Shown one piece after another: positions 62,874 through 64,000 of a stretch of DNA of 64,000 bases. The notes beneath the pieces were generated by a model. The model was given only the letters and a program-made list of their open reading frames with translations, ran no database searches and was not told the origin of the DNA. The translations under genes were made by a program, and so were the position numbers. The stretch is from positions 6,933,816 to 6,997,815 of the forward strand of contig CM055096.1 of assembly GCA_029204225.1 (NCBI GenBank). The letters run 5' to 3'. Every line of letters starts with the position of its first letter. Position 1 is the first letter of the stretch. The stretch is from Diphasiastrum complanatum. Its lineage: Eukaryota > Streptophyta > Lycopodiopsida > Lycopodiales > Lycopodiaceae.

Positions 62874-62875
<2 letters not shown>
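18375..62875 (+). CDS. IFT140: Intraflagellar transport protein 140, C-terminal region in eight exons
   Basis: IFT140 is a core IFT-A subunit, with N-terminal WD40 propellers and a long C-terminal TPR-like solenoid. It carries cargo back from the ciliary tip and helps membrane proteins enter cilia. The eight exons below give about 266 codons that join without a frame break and follow the order I recall for the animal protein: two helical repeats, the YHLA-KKYT block, SGDTE-II-FA-VSR, an ILAASYLQ block, the [12 protein letters not shown] block and [11 protein letters not shown]. All introns are GT-AG, and the longest is 32,242 bp. The WD40 part and the extreme C-terminus lie outside the window, and no earlier exon could be found in 1-18374. 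Other solenoid proteins (IFT144, IFT122, IFT172) fit the VEIDE block less well. Confidence 0.88.
18661..18849 (+). CDS. IFT140: IFT140 exon b
   Basis: Acceptor attatag at 18654-18660, donor aag|gtatat at 18850. It has 63 codons in phase 0, containing [10 protein letters not shown] and [16 protein letters not shown], the best-conserved repeat of this part of IFT140. It is the longest exon in the window. The reading continues open into the intron to 18900, which could mislead gene finders. Confidence 0.9.
18850..19839 (+). other. IFT140 intron, unassigned first kilobase
   Basis: AT-rich DNA after exon b without recognisable repeats, coding motifs or splice-bounded exons. Confidence 0.5.
19840..20280 (-). 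mobile_element. Small LTR pair, TRIM-like or copia remnant
   Basis: 19840-20038 starts TGTTGG and ends ACAACA and is followed by ctcccccttagc, a polypurine tract on the minus strand. A related copy begins near 20162 (attgggaaaatcggacac, then ggccaagttcttgag), leaving only about 120 bp between the two. The second copy fades by about 20280. No coding sequence lies between them. Confidence 0.5.
20340..20455 (-). repeat. Family A-like LTR scrap
   Basis: The segment gagggaaaatagtgtgccc near 20394 is the reverse complement of the conserved LTR text ggcgcactattttccctc, with similar flanks. Heavily decayed. Confidence 0.45.
20492..20537. repeat. (TA)n tract before element I
   Basis: TA dinucleotides bounded by GGGACCTATG on the left and CAGAG on the right. 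Confidence 0.95.
20776..21100 (+). repeat. Minisatellite, four units of 69-87 bp
   Basis: Units begin gggcactgtgggggagcaga or close variants at about 20778, 20863, 20947 and 21016 and share gacccaatc.g.gtgcaaca. Several overlapping frames stay open through it on both strands as a result of the repeat. I see no protein in it. Confidence 0.85.
21155..21360 (+). repeat. Degenerate gaggctgtgagaga repeat
   Basis: Purine-rich tandem repeat of about 14 bases with variable GA runs, inside element I. Confidence 0.85.
21412..21645 (+). pseudogene. Charged C-terminal tail, possibly hAT transposase remnant
   Basis: Open from the stop at 21409 to TAG at 21643. It is rich in Arg, Glu and Ala ([20 protein letters not shown], then EAERERQ) and ends in an acidic patch, GEELVEDP. 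It has no ATG near its start and no domain. Position inside a hAT-like element and the acidic end suggest a transposase tail, but this is inference. Confidence 0.35.
21928..21988. repeat. (GA)n(TA)n tract between elements I and II
   Basis: Bounded by TACTATG and CATAGATCC. Confidence 0.95.
21989..22635 (+). mobile_element. hAT-like element II, GGTACC family, with long internal stem
   Basis: Starts CATAGATCCAGCGGTACC and ends GGTACCACGTGCCACTATG. Subterminal GGTACC and GCGGATCC palindromes are present at both ends, then A/T-rich tracts. Inside, 22121-22183 and 22478-22540 are inverted copies of each other (63 bp, about five mismatches). Between them lies a block (about 22188-22280) that is shared with the AAACGCGTTT element at 46.2-47.0 kb. 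No coding capacity. Confidence 0.6.
22678..22882 (+). mobile_element. hAT-like MITE III, GGTACC family
   Basis: 205 bp from CATAGGTCCCGCGGGACC to CACGGGGTACTATG. Six or more GGTACC sites flank a central A/T tract with no coding capacity. Both flanks are (TA)n (22636-22677 and 22883-22925). Confidence 0.65.
23181..23250 (+). repeat. (GA)n microsatellite in hAT 5' region
   Basis: Long GA run; related GA runs lie at 23145-23180 and 23326-23375. Open frames through it code only Arg-Glu repeats. Confidence 0.95.
23436..23460 (+). repeat. Telomere-like TTTAGGG repeat
   Basis: Three and a half copies of the plant telomere unit about 120 bp upstream of the transposase ATG. Too short for a telomere; it resembles a telo-box in a 5' UTR. 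Confidence 0.85.
23505..23573 (+). repeat. (GA)n just before transposase start
   Basis: GA run ending 8 bases before the ATG at 23582; probably 5' UTR. Confidence 0.9.
23582..25150 (+). CDS. hAT transposase unit 1: BED finger and DUF659
   Basis: hAT transposases bind element ends and cut out the DNA. ATG at 23582 gives [10 protein letters not shown]. Residues about 18-60 form a BED-type finger ([10 protein letters not shown]...RVRAHLGG, later Cys). A 100-residue Ala/Pro/Thr-rich linker follows, then DUF659: [19 protein letters not shown]. The intron 24575-24699 (donor gtataa) joins VVQ to VVTDNASN, the second catalytic-Asp region, followed by [11 protein letters not shown] second intron is suggested from 24924 (gtaacc) to about 25014, before [11 protein letters not shown], but its ends are out of phase by one base. 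The unit stops near 25150 without a dimerisation domain. Confidence 0.75.
26414..26772 (-). repeat. B2 3' LTR
   Basis: 359 bp; on the minus strand it starts TGTTACGAGCTCG and ends ATTACA. The polypurine tract (aagggagggag, minus strand) abuts at 26773. Confidence 0.9.
26784..27298 (-). pseudogene. B2 integrase tail and chromodomain
   Basis: Minus-strand frame contains [38 protein letters not shown] and [18 protein letters not shown], the C-terminal integrase and chromodomain-like end. It is cut at 27298 by B1 and resumes upstream at 32450. Confidence 0.85.
27299..27656 (-). repeat. B1 3' LTR
   Basis: 358 bp; minus-strand polypurine tract aagggggagggag adjoins at 27657-27669. Confidence 0.93.
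27668..29965 (-). CDS. B1 pol: RNase H, integrase, chromodomain
   Basis: An open minus-strand frame of 765 codons. It starts at the RT connection ([29 protein letters not shown]), then RNase H ([16 protein letters not shown]), an Asp/Ser-rich linker, integrase HHCC ([17 protein letters not shown]), the integrase core ([35 protein letters not shown]) and the chromodomain-like [18 protein letters not shown]. The RT palm is missing: the frame is joined to the gag-protease end by a deletion at about 29950. The Met at 29965 is a by-product of the junction, not a natural start. Confidence 0.85.
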   Translation of the reverse strand: MKIKKYGIKMDPNKVKAILSWLRPQNILELQIFLGLAGYYRRFVKEYAQIAVPMTNLLKGKGKEFIWESAQQESFDALKTALATAPVLKVVDPNQSFVVETDASDFAVGAVLTQGGRPVAFESKILEPAQTRYSAYEKELFSIVHALKTWRHYLYGANFEVLTDHESLRYLCNQSELRGRKARWAELMQEFDMSIRYRRGKFNTVADALSRMPMINELSFTQIRNELLESLRGKCQHDAFFSIIWNSVQNRQLQTPEPVPGAGASSSKNTAASVEDDDESEYTSSNDVEDSEPVSPKQTPVVEGQLTQGFKWKQYSIQDEYLLYRDRVCVPNSEDYRQQVLYECHDNPSAGHPGIQKTYELLRRQFFWPSMKKDVHQYVTSCQKCQVNKAERLKAGGLLHPLEIPAGKWESISMDFIVGLPKTQKGNDAIWVTVDRLTKMAHFIPTKTTVRAPELARLFVDGLFKLYGLPSGIVSDRDSKFTGNFWKAVFHHLHTKLNMSTTDHPQTDGQTERVNQVLEDMLRAYVSKRQANWEEYLSILEFAYNSTKHSATGYSPFMLMYGFQPRSPTAVGFKQEKVEAARNFLEDLNQMIEHAKRSIRQSQDRARHYADPHRRDVQFSTGEKVYLRVPVDSKTLKSGVCAKLSPRYCGPFTISRRLGKVTYELELPHSSKVFPVFHVSQLRKALTRSDNLVGDSVLVLPLDPQQPPHEPEEILDSRETQTRHTLYREYLVKWNDQPVENATWERGSVLRKIFPDFVLEDQDGS
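29940..31376 (-). CDS. B1 gag and protease N-terminus
   Basis: ATG at 31376 opens [19 protein letters not shown]. The gag core ([20 protein letters not shown]) lies mid-protein. A basic [12 protein letters not shown] stretch precedes a knuckle, [14 protein letters not shown], whose fourth ligand is Phe rather than Cys. The frame runs on into the protease active site, read [13 protein letters not shown], and stops just after the RT-deletion junction. It gives the natural start that copy B4 has lost. Confidence 0.85.
   Translation of the reverse strand: MTTPQGPDQPQERGFDELETEALAYRKGKEPMEVEEQEQFAEELDELVTKEQFLQLVTEVDELKLALANFKSSVDDSFAELKNLILSSAKGSLPSTSQLSPSPLPSVSGETLRSHPSVFKDLKPPTFNGEEKDRNADILQTFLSKWKNIHALKQTPDHLQAIEASLSLGPMAYKWWLNLQETGQTPRSWKAFEEAFLREFLPENELDRAWEAWERTVMDKSLIQYISQYREAILKIKNMDDYQKIRGFVRGLKDEYKVEVQRNSPTTLEQALRYAQIYDDSVGRKRARQQPLSEQLPQKDFQFKKKFLKRKKEDKFKGEAPQKRPSLIQPLKPDDFEKAKQERLCFVCMGKGHTVRQFPKGPFTKKDKKDKKQVHLVQTVCFPSDSAASEIKVYHEDHEHCCQLTSAMLARPFSFGPHDLVRMHGKVGNQSVRVMVDDGATHNFINHTLVKKLKLPEVPSQHRYIVSLAKGEDKKIWD
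31377..32073 (-). other. B1 leader
   Basis: About 700 bp between gag start and primer site, without a convincing frame. A related but diverged leader lies in B2 (33563-34145); in B4 most of it is deleted. Confidence 0.7.
32074..32085 (-). promoter_or_regulatory. B1 primer-binding site
   Basis: The minus strand reads TGGTATCAGAGT one base inside the 5' LTR; initiator-Met type with the last base changed. Confidence 0.85.
32087..32444 (-). repeat. B1 5' LTR
   Basis: 358 bp, nearly identical to 27299-27656. Target duplication cttag follows at 32445. Confidence 0.93.
32450..33563 (-). pseudogene. B2 integrase and linker
   Basis: The minus strand holds linker, HHCC and integrase core close to B1 and B4. 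A frameshift near 32597 breaks the frame inside EYLSILEFA. At 33563 homology stops at the NELL codons and leader sequence follows, so everything from gag to RNase H is gone. Confidence 0.85.
33564..34145 (-). other. B2 leader, diverged
   Basis: Ends at ctctgatacca beside the 5' LTR (primer site, minus strand). Similar layout to the B1 leader but clearly diverged. No gene seen. Confidence 0.6.
34146..34503 (-). repeat. B2 5' LTR
   Basis: 358 bp; followed by the duplicated target gtcca and the resumed hAT frame. Confidence 0.92.
34729..36025 (+). pseudogene. B3 protease and reverse transcriptase
   Basis: Starts at [18 protein letters not shown] (protease site). A small deletion near 35243 causes a stop after KLETLF. 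RT resumes at 35265 with [38 protein letters not shown] (intact here, unlike B4) and [12 protein letters not shown] one-base loss near 35880 shifts the frame before YLGHIIS, and the piece ends at NILELQI. Confidence 0.85.
36032..36389 (-). repeat. Inverted family B LTR inside B3
   Basis: 358 bp in minus orientation. Its tip palindrome is mutated (tcacgagtttgtaaca). No target duplication is visible. Confidence 0.88.
36390..36683 (-). pseudogene. Inverted integrase fragment in B3
   Basis: The minus strand reads [18 protein letters not shown] through [16 protein letters not shown]. The orientation flips at about 36683, where HAKRSIRQ continues on the plus strand. Confidence 0.85.
36684..37165 (+). 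pseudogene. B3 integrase tail and chromodomain
   Basis: A stop near 36729 precedes [18 protein letters not shown]. The frame then reads to [10 protein letters not shown] and skips the [13 protein letters not shown] codons by deletion, so the chromodomain is truncated. Confidence 0.85.
37177..37526 (+). repeat. B3 3' LTR
   Basis: 350 bp after polypurine tract aagggggagggag; small internal deletions relative to the other copies. Confidence 0.9.
37650..38105. other. Unidentified insertion in LINE C-terminus
   Basis: GC-rich DNA with no match elsewhere in the window and no coding motif. LINE codons stop on one side (VPRYLVDNV) and resume on the other ([17 protein letters not shown]). It could be a solo LTR of another family; ends not resolved. 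Confidence 0.4.
38106..38848 (-). pseudogene. LINE post-RT region
   Basis: Minus-strand frames read [51 protein letters not shown] and [19 protein letters not shown] frameshift near 38340 leads on to [20 protein letters not shown]. This is the thumb-to-C-terminus region of the same LINE family as 48.2-49.4 kb. Confidence 0.75.
38849..39206 (+). repeat. B4 5' LTR
   Basis: Starts TGTTACGAGCTCGTAAC (16-bp palindrome after the first T) and ends ATTACA. Contains gtcggccacgt and acgtggccgac-type arms with ACGTGG cores. Confidence 0.95.
39208..39219 (+). promoter_or_regulatory. B4 primer-binding site
   Basis: TGGTATCAGAGC one base after the LTR; initiator Met tRNA type. Confidence 0.92.
39316..42928 (+). 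CDS. B4 gag-pol: gag, protease, RT, RNase H
   Basis: One open frame of about 1200 codons. Gag includes [12 protein letters not shown] and the odd knuckle [14 protein letters not shown]; protease reads [13 protein letters not shown], then [10 protein letters not shown] has [27 protein letters not shown] (Gly changed to Glu) and [14 protein letters not shown]. RNase H has [16 protein letters not shown] and [13 protein letters not shown]; then comes the linker and the first half of the HHCC domain ([14 protein letters not shown]). The natural gag ATG was deleted with the leader; the first in-frame ATG now codes the Met of EPMEVEEQ at about 39368. A frameshift at about 42855 ends it early. Confidence 0.9.
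42857..44060 (+). CDS. B4 integrase and chromodomain (shifted frame)
   Basis: After the 2-base loss the other frame continues [20 protein letters not shown], the integrase core Asp (MDFIVGLP), [13 protein letters not shown], the catalytic-Glu region ([15 protein letters not shown]), [10 protein letters not shown] and the chromodomain-like [18 protein letters not shown], ending EDQDGS. Every domain matches B1, so only the frameshift is damaging. The polypurine tract follows 10 bases later. Confidence 0.9.
44072..44429 (+). repeat. B4 3' LTR
   Basis: 358 bp; no difference from the 5' LTR seen by eye. Preceded by polypurine tract aagggggagggag (44059-44071). Confidence 0.95.
44459..45228 (-). 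pseudogene. LINE reverse transcriptase, N-terminal half
   Basis: The minus-strand frame from 45106 reads [69 protein letters not shown] and [16 protein letters not shown], a good non-LTR RT up to the first catalytic Asp (FVDF). Downstream, YxDD is missing through deletion at about 44460. Confidence 0.8.
45229..45600 (-). pseudogene. LINE linker between endonuclease and RT
   Basis: The minus strand reads [20 protein letters not shown] and YRRTTRKKK, the conserved linker between endonuclease and RT. It is truncated at about 45600; no endonuclease domain is visible. Confidence 0.65.
45610..45850. repeat. Degenerate gccacgtaggc / ccatgcaggc repeats
   Basis: About ten imperfect copies of a 10-20-base unit (aagccacgtaggc, ttgccatgtggc, ccatgcaggc) in both orientations. 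No frame with a known domain. Confidence 0.7.
45886..46108. repeat. (GA)n and (TA)n tracts
   Basis: GA run at 45886-45914, TA run at about 46024-46073 and GA run at 46074-46108. The last GA run is the 3' tail of a minus-strand LINE. Confidence 0.95.
46109..47712 (-). pseudogene. LINE C-terminus and 3' UTR (minus), with hAT MITE in the UTR
   Basis: 47710-47230 minus includes [27 protein letters not shown] and [12 protein letters not shown], the Cys/His C-terminal domain. The 3' UTR continues to 47018, is split by the 849-bp hAT MITE, then resumes 46160-46109 and ends in the GA tail. Frames are broken. Confidence 0.7.
46169..47017 (+). mobile_element. hAT-like MITE V, AAACGCGTTT family
   Basis: 849 bp from CATAGATGCAGTGCA to GGTGCAACTATG with 8-bp target duplications gaaagtat (46161-46168) and gaaagtac (47018-47025). 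Several AAACGCGTTT-type palindromes cluster within about 110 bp of each end, then A/T tracts. Interior: three GC-rich hairpins (46683-46770, of the ggggggctagcgcccccc type) and a block shared with element II. No coding capacity. Confidence 0.85.
47713..49385 (-). pseudogene. LINE post-RT region, Cys/His domain, tail and 3' UTR
   Basis: This is the best 3' half of the LINE family. From 49348 leftward: [35 protein letters not shown], a stop near 49107, then 48967-48248 open with [77 protein letters not shown] (C-x2-C-x10-H-x4-C, zinc-finger-like) and [15 protein letters not shown] basic tail ([12 protein letters not shown]) and 3' UTR follow; the 3' end is AATAAAGC followed by (TTTC)n(TC)n, read on the minus strand at 47745-47717. 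Confidence 0.8.
49386..49682. other. Unassigned DNA between LINE fragments
   Basis: No motif or repeat recognised. A telomere-like aaccctaaaacctaaa lies at its right edge (49673-49688). Confidence 0.4.
49683..50265 (-). pseudogene. LINE reverse transcriptase fragment
   Basis: The minus strand reads [21 protein letters not shown], then 50026-49683 with [46 protein letters not shown] and IIEEA. A frame break lies near 50030. Cut before the first catalytic Asp. Confidence 0.75.
50300..50835 (-). pseudogene. LINE tail and 3' end
   Basis: The minus strand has a basic tail ([20 protein letters not shown]) like that at 48 kb, a 3' UTR with the ATGCCTTTTGGCATGG hairpin-like block, AATAAAGC and a (TTTC)n(TC)n tail at 50360-50306. 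Confidence 0.75.
50875..50911. repeat. (GA)n microsatellite
   Basis: GA run 180 bp before IFT140 exon c. Confidence 0.95.
51092..51147 (+). CDS. IFT140: IFT140 micro-exon c
   Basis: Only 56 bp: acceptor gccag at 51087-51091, donor cg|gtaaga at 51148. Codons read ALCR then [15 protein letters not shown], the exact block expected between exons b and d. It ends after two bases of an Arg codon that the first base of exon d completes. Too short for ORF-based detection and 32 kb from the preceding exon. Confidence 0.88.
51148..52739 (+). other. IFT140 intron between exons c and d
   Basis: Mostly unique AT-rich DNA. At 51869-52052 a unit of about 75 bp recurs roughly three times (gctttatgctgtttctgac, then cttgcaacctg and cagcctgtcagcaccagc). 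No gene seen. Confidence 0.6.
52740..52827 (+). CDS. IFT140: IFT140 exon d
   Basis: Acceptor ttgcag at 52734-52739, donor caa|gtaaat at 52828. It supplies the last base of the shared Arg codon, then [17 protein letters not shown] and a short His-rich stretch, with 29 codons in frame. The match to the IYIMAANYLQSLDW region of animal IFT140 is strong. Confidence 0.9.
52940..53032 (+). CDS. IFT140: IFT140 exon e
   Basis: Acceptor catag at 52935-52939, donor aag|gtgata at 53033. It has 31 codons in phase 0 with [17 protein letters not shown], the most diagnostic IFT140 segment here. A 112-bp intron separates it from exon d. Confidence 0.92.
53033..53900 (+). other. IFT140 intron between exons e and f
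   Basis: Unique AT-rich DNA; no repeats or coding motifs recognised. Confidence 0.6.
53901..54017 (+). CDS. IFT140: IFT140 exon f
   Basis: Acceptor aagcag at 53895-53900, donor cag|gtacac at 54018. It has 39 codons in phase 0: [12 protein letters not shown], then [15 protein letters not shown], matching the ALGAL...LVKRFIQ segment of the animal protein. Confidence 0.9.
54420..54905 (+). pseudogene. Decayed Ty3 RT related to family A
   Basis: Broken plus-strand text resembles family [23 protein letters not shown] near 54619 and FYLLV near 54720, then a degraded palm near 54810. Frames change several times. Confidence 0.6.
54906..55676 (+). pseudogene. Family A protease end and RT start, divergent copy
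   Basis: 54906-55145 matches the family A protease C-terminal half and ends in a stop. 55221-55676 is open: [45 protein letters not shown] (the residues deleted in the 9-kb copy) and [14 protein letters not shown]. It stops where LTR sequence begins. Confidence 0.8.
55677..55945 (+). repeat. Family A-like LTR, 5'-truncated
   Basis: Matches the LTR from ggacatattactggagagtg to gttc/attcgtaact. The first 150-180 bases are missing. Joins family B DNA at 55946. Confidence 0.75.
55946..56640 (-). pseudogene. B5 RNase H and linker
   Basis: The minus-strand frame reads [38 protein letters not shown] and [14 protein letters not shown] plus the acidic linker. The first active-site motif has Asn for Asp (ETNAS versus ETDAS), so RNase H activity would be lost. 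Confidence 0.85.
55946..57149 (-). mobile_element. Family B copy B5, fragment with 5' LTR
   Basis: The minus-strand LTR 56804-57149 (diverged) is followed by primer site and a short leader, then a jump to RNase H and linker (56640-55946). Gag, protease, RT, integrase and 3' LTR are absent. It is more diverged from B1-B4 than they are from each other, so it is older. Confidence 0.85.
57150..57589 (+). other. IFT140 intron, unassigned part before exon g
   Basis: No recognised repeat or coding sequence. The reading open from 57476 into exon g uses intron sequence and is not the exon start. Confidence 0.5.
57590..57682 (+). CDS. IFT140: IFT140 exon g
   Basis: Acceptor ctcag at 57585-57589, donor cag|gtgctt at 57683. 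It has 31 codons in phase 0: [20 protein letters not shown] and a variable end. It continues exon f's FIQ as the expected FIQ-RR junction. The final residues are poorly conserved, so the donor choice rests on phase with exon h. Confidence 0.8.
57683..58499 (+). other. IFT140 intron after exon g, unassigned
   Basis: AT-rich DNA with a short cctacctacccac-type repeat near 58235-58295. No gene seen. Confidence 0.5.
58600..61532 (-). pseudogene. copia RT and RNase H remnant
   Basis: The minus strand shows broken [12 protein letters not shown] near 59430 where copia has [17 protein letters not shown] near 59130 and [10 protein letters not shown] near 58920 (RNase H). Stops are frequent. RT N-terminal text is present twice because of the duplication. 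Confidence 0.7.
60128..60618 (+). mobile_element. hAT-like MITE VI, GAACCGTACGGTTC family
   Basis: 491 bp from CATAGAATTAATGAACC to GTGGGTTCTATG. Flanks aagttttt (60120-60127) and aagtattc (60619-60626) correspond to aagtgttc in the uninterrupted duplicate at 61442, an 8-bp target duplication. GAACCGT/ACGGTTC motifs occur about ten times near the ends, then A/T tracts. The centre is a degenerate aaatcatctgt repeat. Confidence 0.85.
61533..62048 (-). pseudogene. copia GAG-preintegrase and integrase N-terminus
   Basis: Open for 171 codons: [18 protein letters not shown] (preintegrase HHCC start), then [20 protein letters not shown] and [10 protein letters not shown], the first catalytic Asp region of copia integrase. 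The later Asp and Glu region is out of frame. Confidence 0.8.
62061..62803 (+). other. IFT140 intron before exon h, unassigned
   Basis: AT-rich DNA without recognised repeats or coding motifs. Confidence 0.5.
62804..62875 (+). CDS. IFT140: IFT140 exon h
   Basis: Acceptor atttag at 62798-62803, donor gag|gt at 62876. It has 24 codons in phase 0 including [15 protein letters not shown], matching the IRIGDVYGFLVEHY segment. The intron starts GTCTCTCT because a (TC)n tract and LINE fragment lie directly against the exon, so the donor is weak apart from GT. The next exon is beyond the window. Confidence 0.85.

Positions 62876-62876
<1 letters not shown>

Positions 62877-62926
<50 letters not shown>
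62877..62926 (+). repeat. (TC)n tract abutting IFT140 exon h donor
   Basis: The tract starts with the second base of the donor GT. It continues into LINE 3'-UTR sequence matching 50.4-50.5 kb. Confidence 0.95.
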
Positions 62927-62929
<3 letters not shown>

Positions 62930-63064
62930 GACGTGTCTAAATTAGTTTGTCCTAGATGTTTTCTTTATTATGGTTTTGGAAACGTTTTATACGCTCCCAT
63001 GGTTACCACATACTTGACATGTACTTCATTAGTCTTATATGCCTTTTGCAAGGTCCATATCCCT
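62927..63064 (+). pseudogene. LINE 3' UTR fragment (plus)
   Basis: Matches the LINE 3' UTR (gctcccatggttaccacata, cttatatgcctttt) in the plus orientation and ends without the AATAAAGC tail. Confidence 0.7.
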
Positions 63065-63119
63065 TGCCTTGTGGGACTTCATTCCCTTACTGGCCTCAAA
63101 TACCATGAAGTAGGTGAAC

Positions 63120-63540
63120 TTAGAAGGTTGGGGAGAGATAGAAATGGTGAGCGAGTGGGTATGGTGTACAAGCTATTAGCATAGTCGGCCCATATGCGAA
63201 GGTCATCCAGGAGAGGTGGTGGGGCACGAGGGATAAATTCATGCCAAAAAGCGCCCAAGGAAGAGCTGAAGAGAAAGCCAACAAGACGGAGTCATCATAG
63301 GCACGCTTTTTACGACGGAGTGTACGATGGTATGAATATTGGGAGGAACGGAGAAGGTGAGGAGCATGAGCATGCGCATGGGTGACAAGATGATGAAGAG
63401 AACGACATTCGACATCATATCAGAAGGGGTGTAGAGGACAAAGTGGTAAAGAATGTATGAATTTGACTTTATGGGGCTTAGAAGGAAAGGCTAGAGAAGC
63501 GGCAATGTGAAGAGAGGTGGTAAGGAAGGTAGCTTGTTCT
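63120..63540 (-). pseudogene. LINE linker fragment (minus)
   Basis: The minus-strand text parallels 50.05-50.27 kb (aggagaggtggtggggcacg on the plus strand) and continues into linker-like sequence (HTPSLPLCPLHPF-like). Confidence 0.5.
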
Positions 63541-63559
63541 TCAGTTGTACTGTTATGGG

Positions 63560-64000
63560 AAAAGAGTATCATGATTGGGCATGTTCTTGCGAAGTTATAT
63601 GTTACCATACTTTAGTCTGTAGTGAGTTCAAAGGCGGAATCTAGGAGATTACATGCTTTGGGCCAGGTAGGGTTCCGAACCCACCCATTACTCTACTACT
63701 GACCACATCTTCACTCTAGGCTTTGATTGAGGAGGCCAAGCACAAAAAAGAAAAGGTGGACTGCAGAAAAGCCTTTAATTCTTTCCCACGCTCCTTGCTC
63801 AATTAGAGGCTTTGTGATCTTGGCTTCACCAGTAACATCATTTTGGCTATGATGGCTCTTTATGAGAGACCCTTGGGGTTTTTCCTACATGGCAGTGGTA
63901 TTTTTGAGCACATTTGGAGCACCATTGGGGTGAAGCAGGGTTGTTCTCTTTTTGGATTTTATATTGATGAGCTGGAGAGAGTCATCTCACAATGTGGTGG
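63560..64000 (+). pseudogene. LINE reverse transcriptase fragment (plus)
   Basis: Broken plus-strand text: MIGHVLAKLY-like, ALIEEAKHKK, KAFNSFPRSLL, then IILAMMALYE, IWSTIGVKQGCSLFGFYIDE and LERVI, reaching RT motifs beyond the first catalytic Asp that other copies here lack. Runs off the window. Confidence 0.7.

Overview
The window is a repeat-dense stretch of a large plant nuclear genome that has kept motile cilia. Its one host gene is part of IFT140, an intraflagellar-transport (IFT-A) protein that angiosperms and most conifers lack. Eight short exons on the + strand (18375-62875, about 800 coding bases) join in phase and read like the C-terminal TPR-like region of IFT140. Together with Ty3 chromoviruses, Ty1/copia, LINEs and plant initiator-Met primer-binding sites, this points to a seed-free vascular plant with swimming sperm, most likely a fern with huge introns. 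Ginkgo or a cycad cannot be excluded. The gene continues beyond both detectable ends. No prokaryotic feature, CRISPR array or convincing tRNA/rRNA gene was seen.

Layout. 1-1.76 kb: copia remnant (-). 1.76-3.16 and 10.92-11.15 kb: LINE pieces (+), interrupted by Ty3 'family A' (3165-10917: two partial bodies and three LTRs). 11.1-16.08 kb: hAT ends, copia and LINE scraps and a decayed Ty3 'family C' (-). 16.08-18.0 kb: family A LTR plus leader, then a LINE 3' half (+). 18.375-18.849 kb: two IFT140 exons. 18.85-51.09 kb: one 32.2-kb intron. It holds an LTR pair with almost no interior, a chain of hAT-like elements separated by (TA)n (20.49-22.93 kb), a hAT element with BED/DUF659 transposase (22.93-34.73 kb) carrying Ty3 'family B' copy B2, which itself carries copy B1, a rearranged family B copy B3 (34.73-37.53 kb), a LINE (-) carrying the youngest copy B4 (38849-44429), and more LINE fragments with a hAT MITE. 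51.09-54.02 kb: four IFT140 exons. 54.0-57.6 kb: family A and B scraps. 57.59 kb: exon. 57.7-62.1 kb: copia (-) with a hAT MITE. 62.804-62.875 kb: the last visible exon, abutting a (TC)n/LINE fragment. 62.9-64.0 kb: LINE pieces in both orientations.

Two things stand out. First, a ciliary gene keeps clean splice sites across more than 44 kb of nested transposons. Second, there is a group of hAT-like elements with CATAG...CTATG ends. Each family has its own self-complementary subterminal motif (AAACGCGTTT, GCGGTACCGC, GGACGCGTCC or GAACCGTACGGTTC). One of them carries a BED-finger transposase, several lie in a chain separated by TA repeats, and two families share an interior block.

Transposons named A, B, C, I-VI and L are labels used only in this annotation. 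Family identification is by motif recognition from memory; no database search was run.
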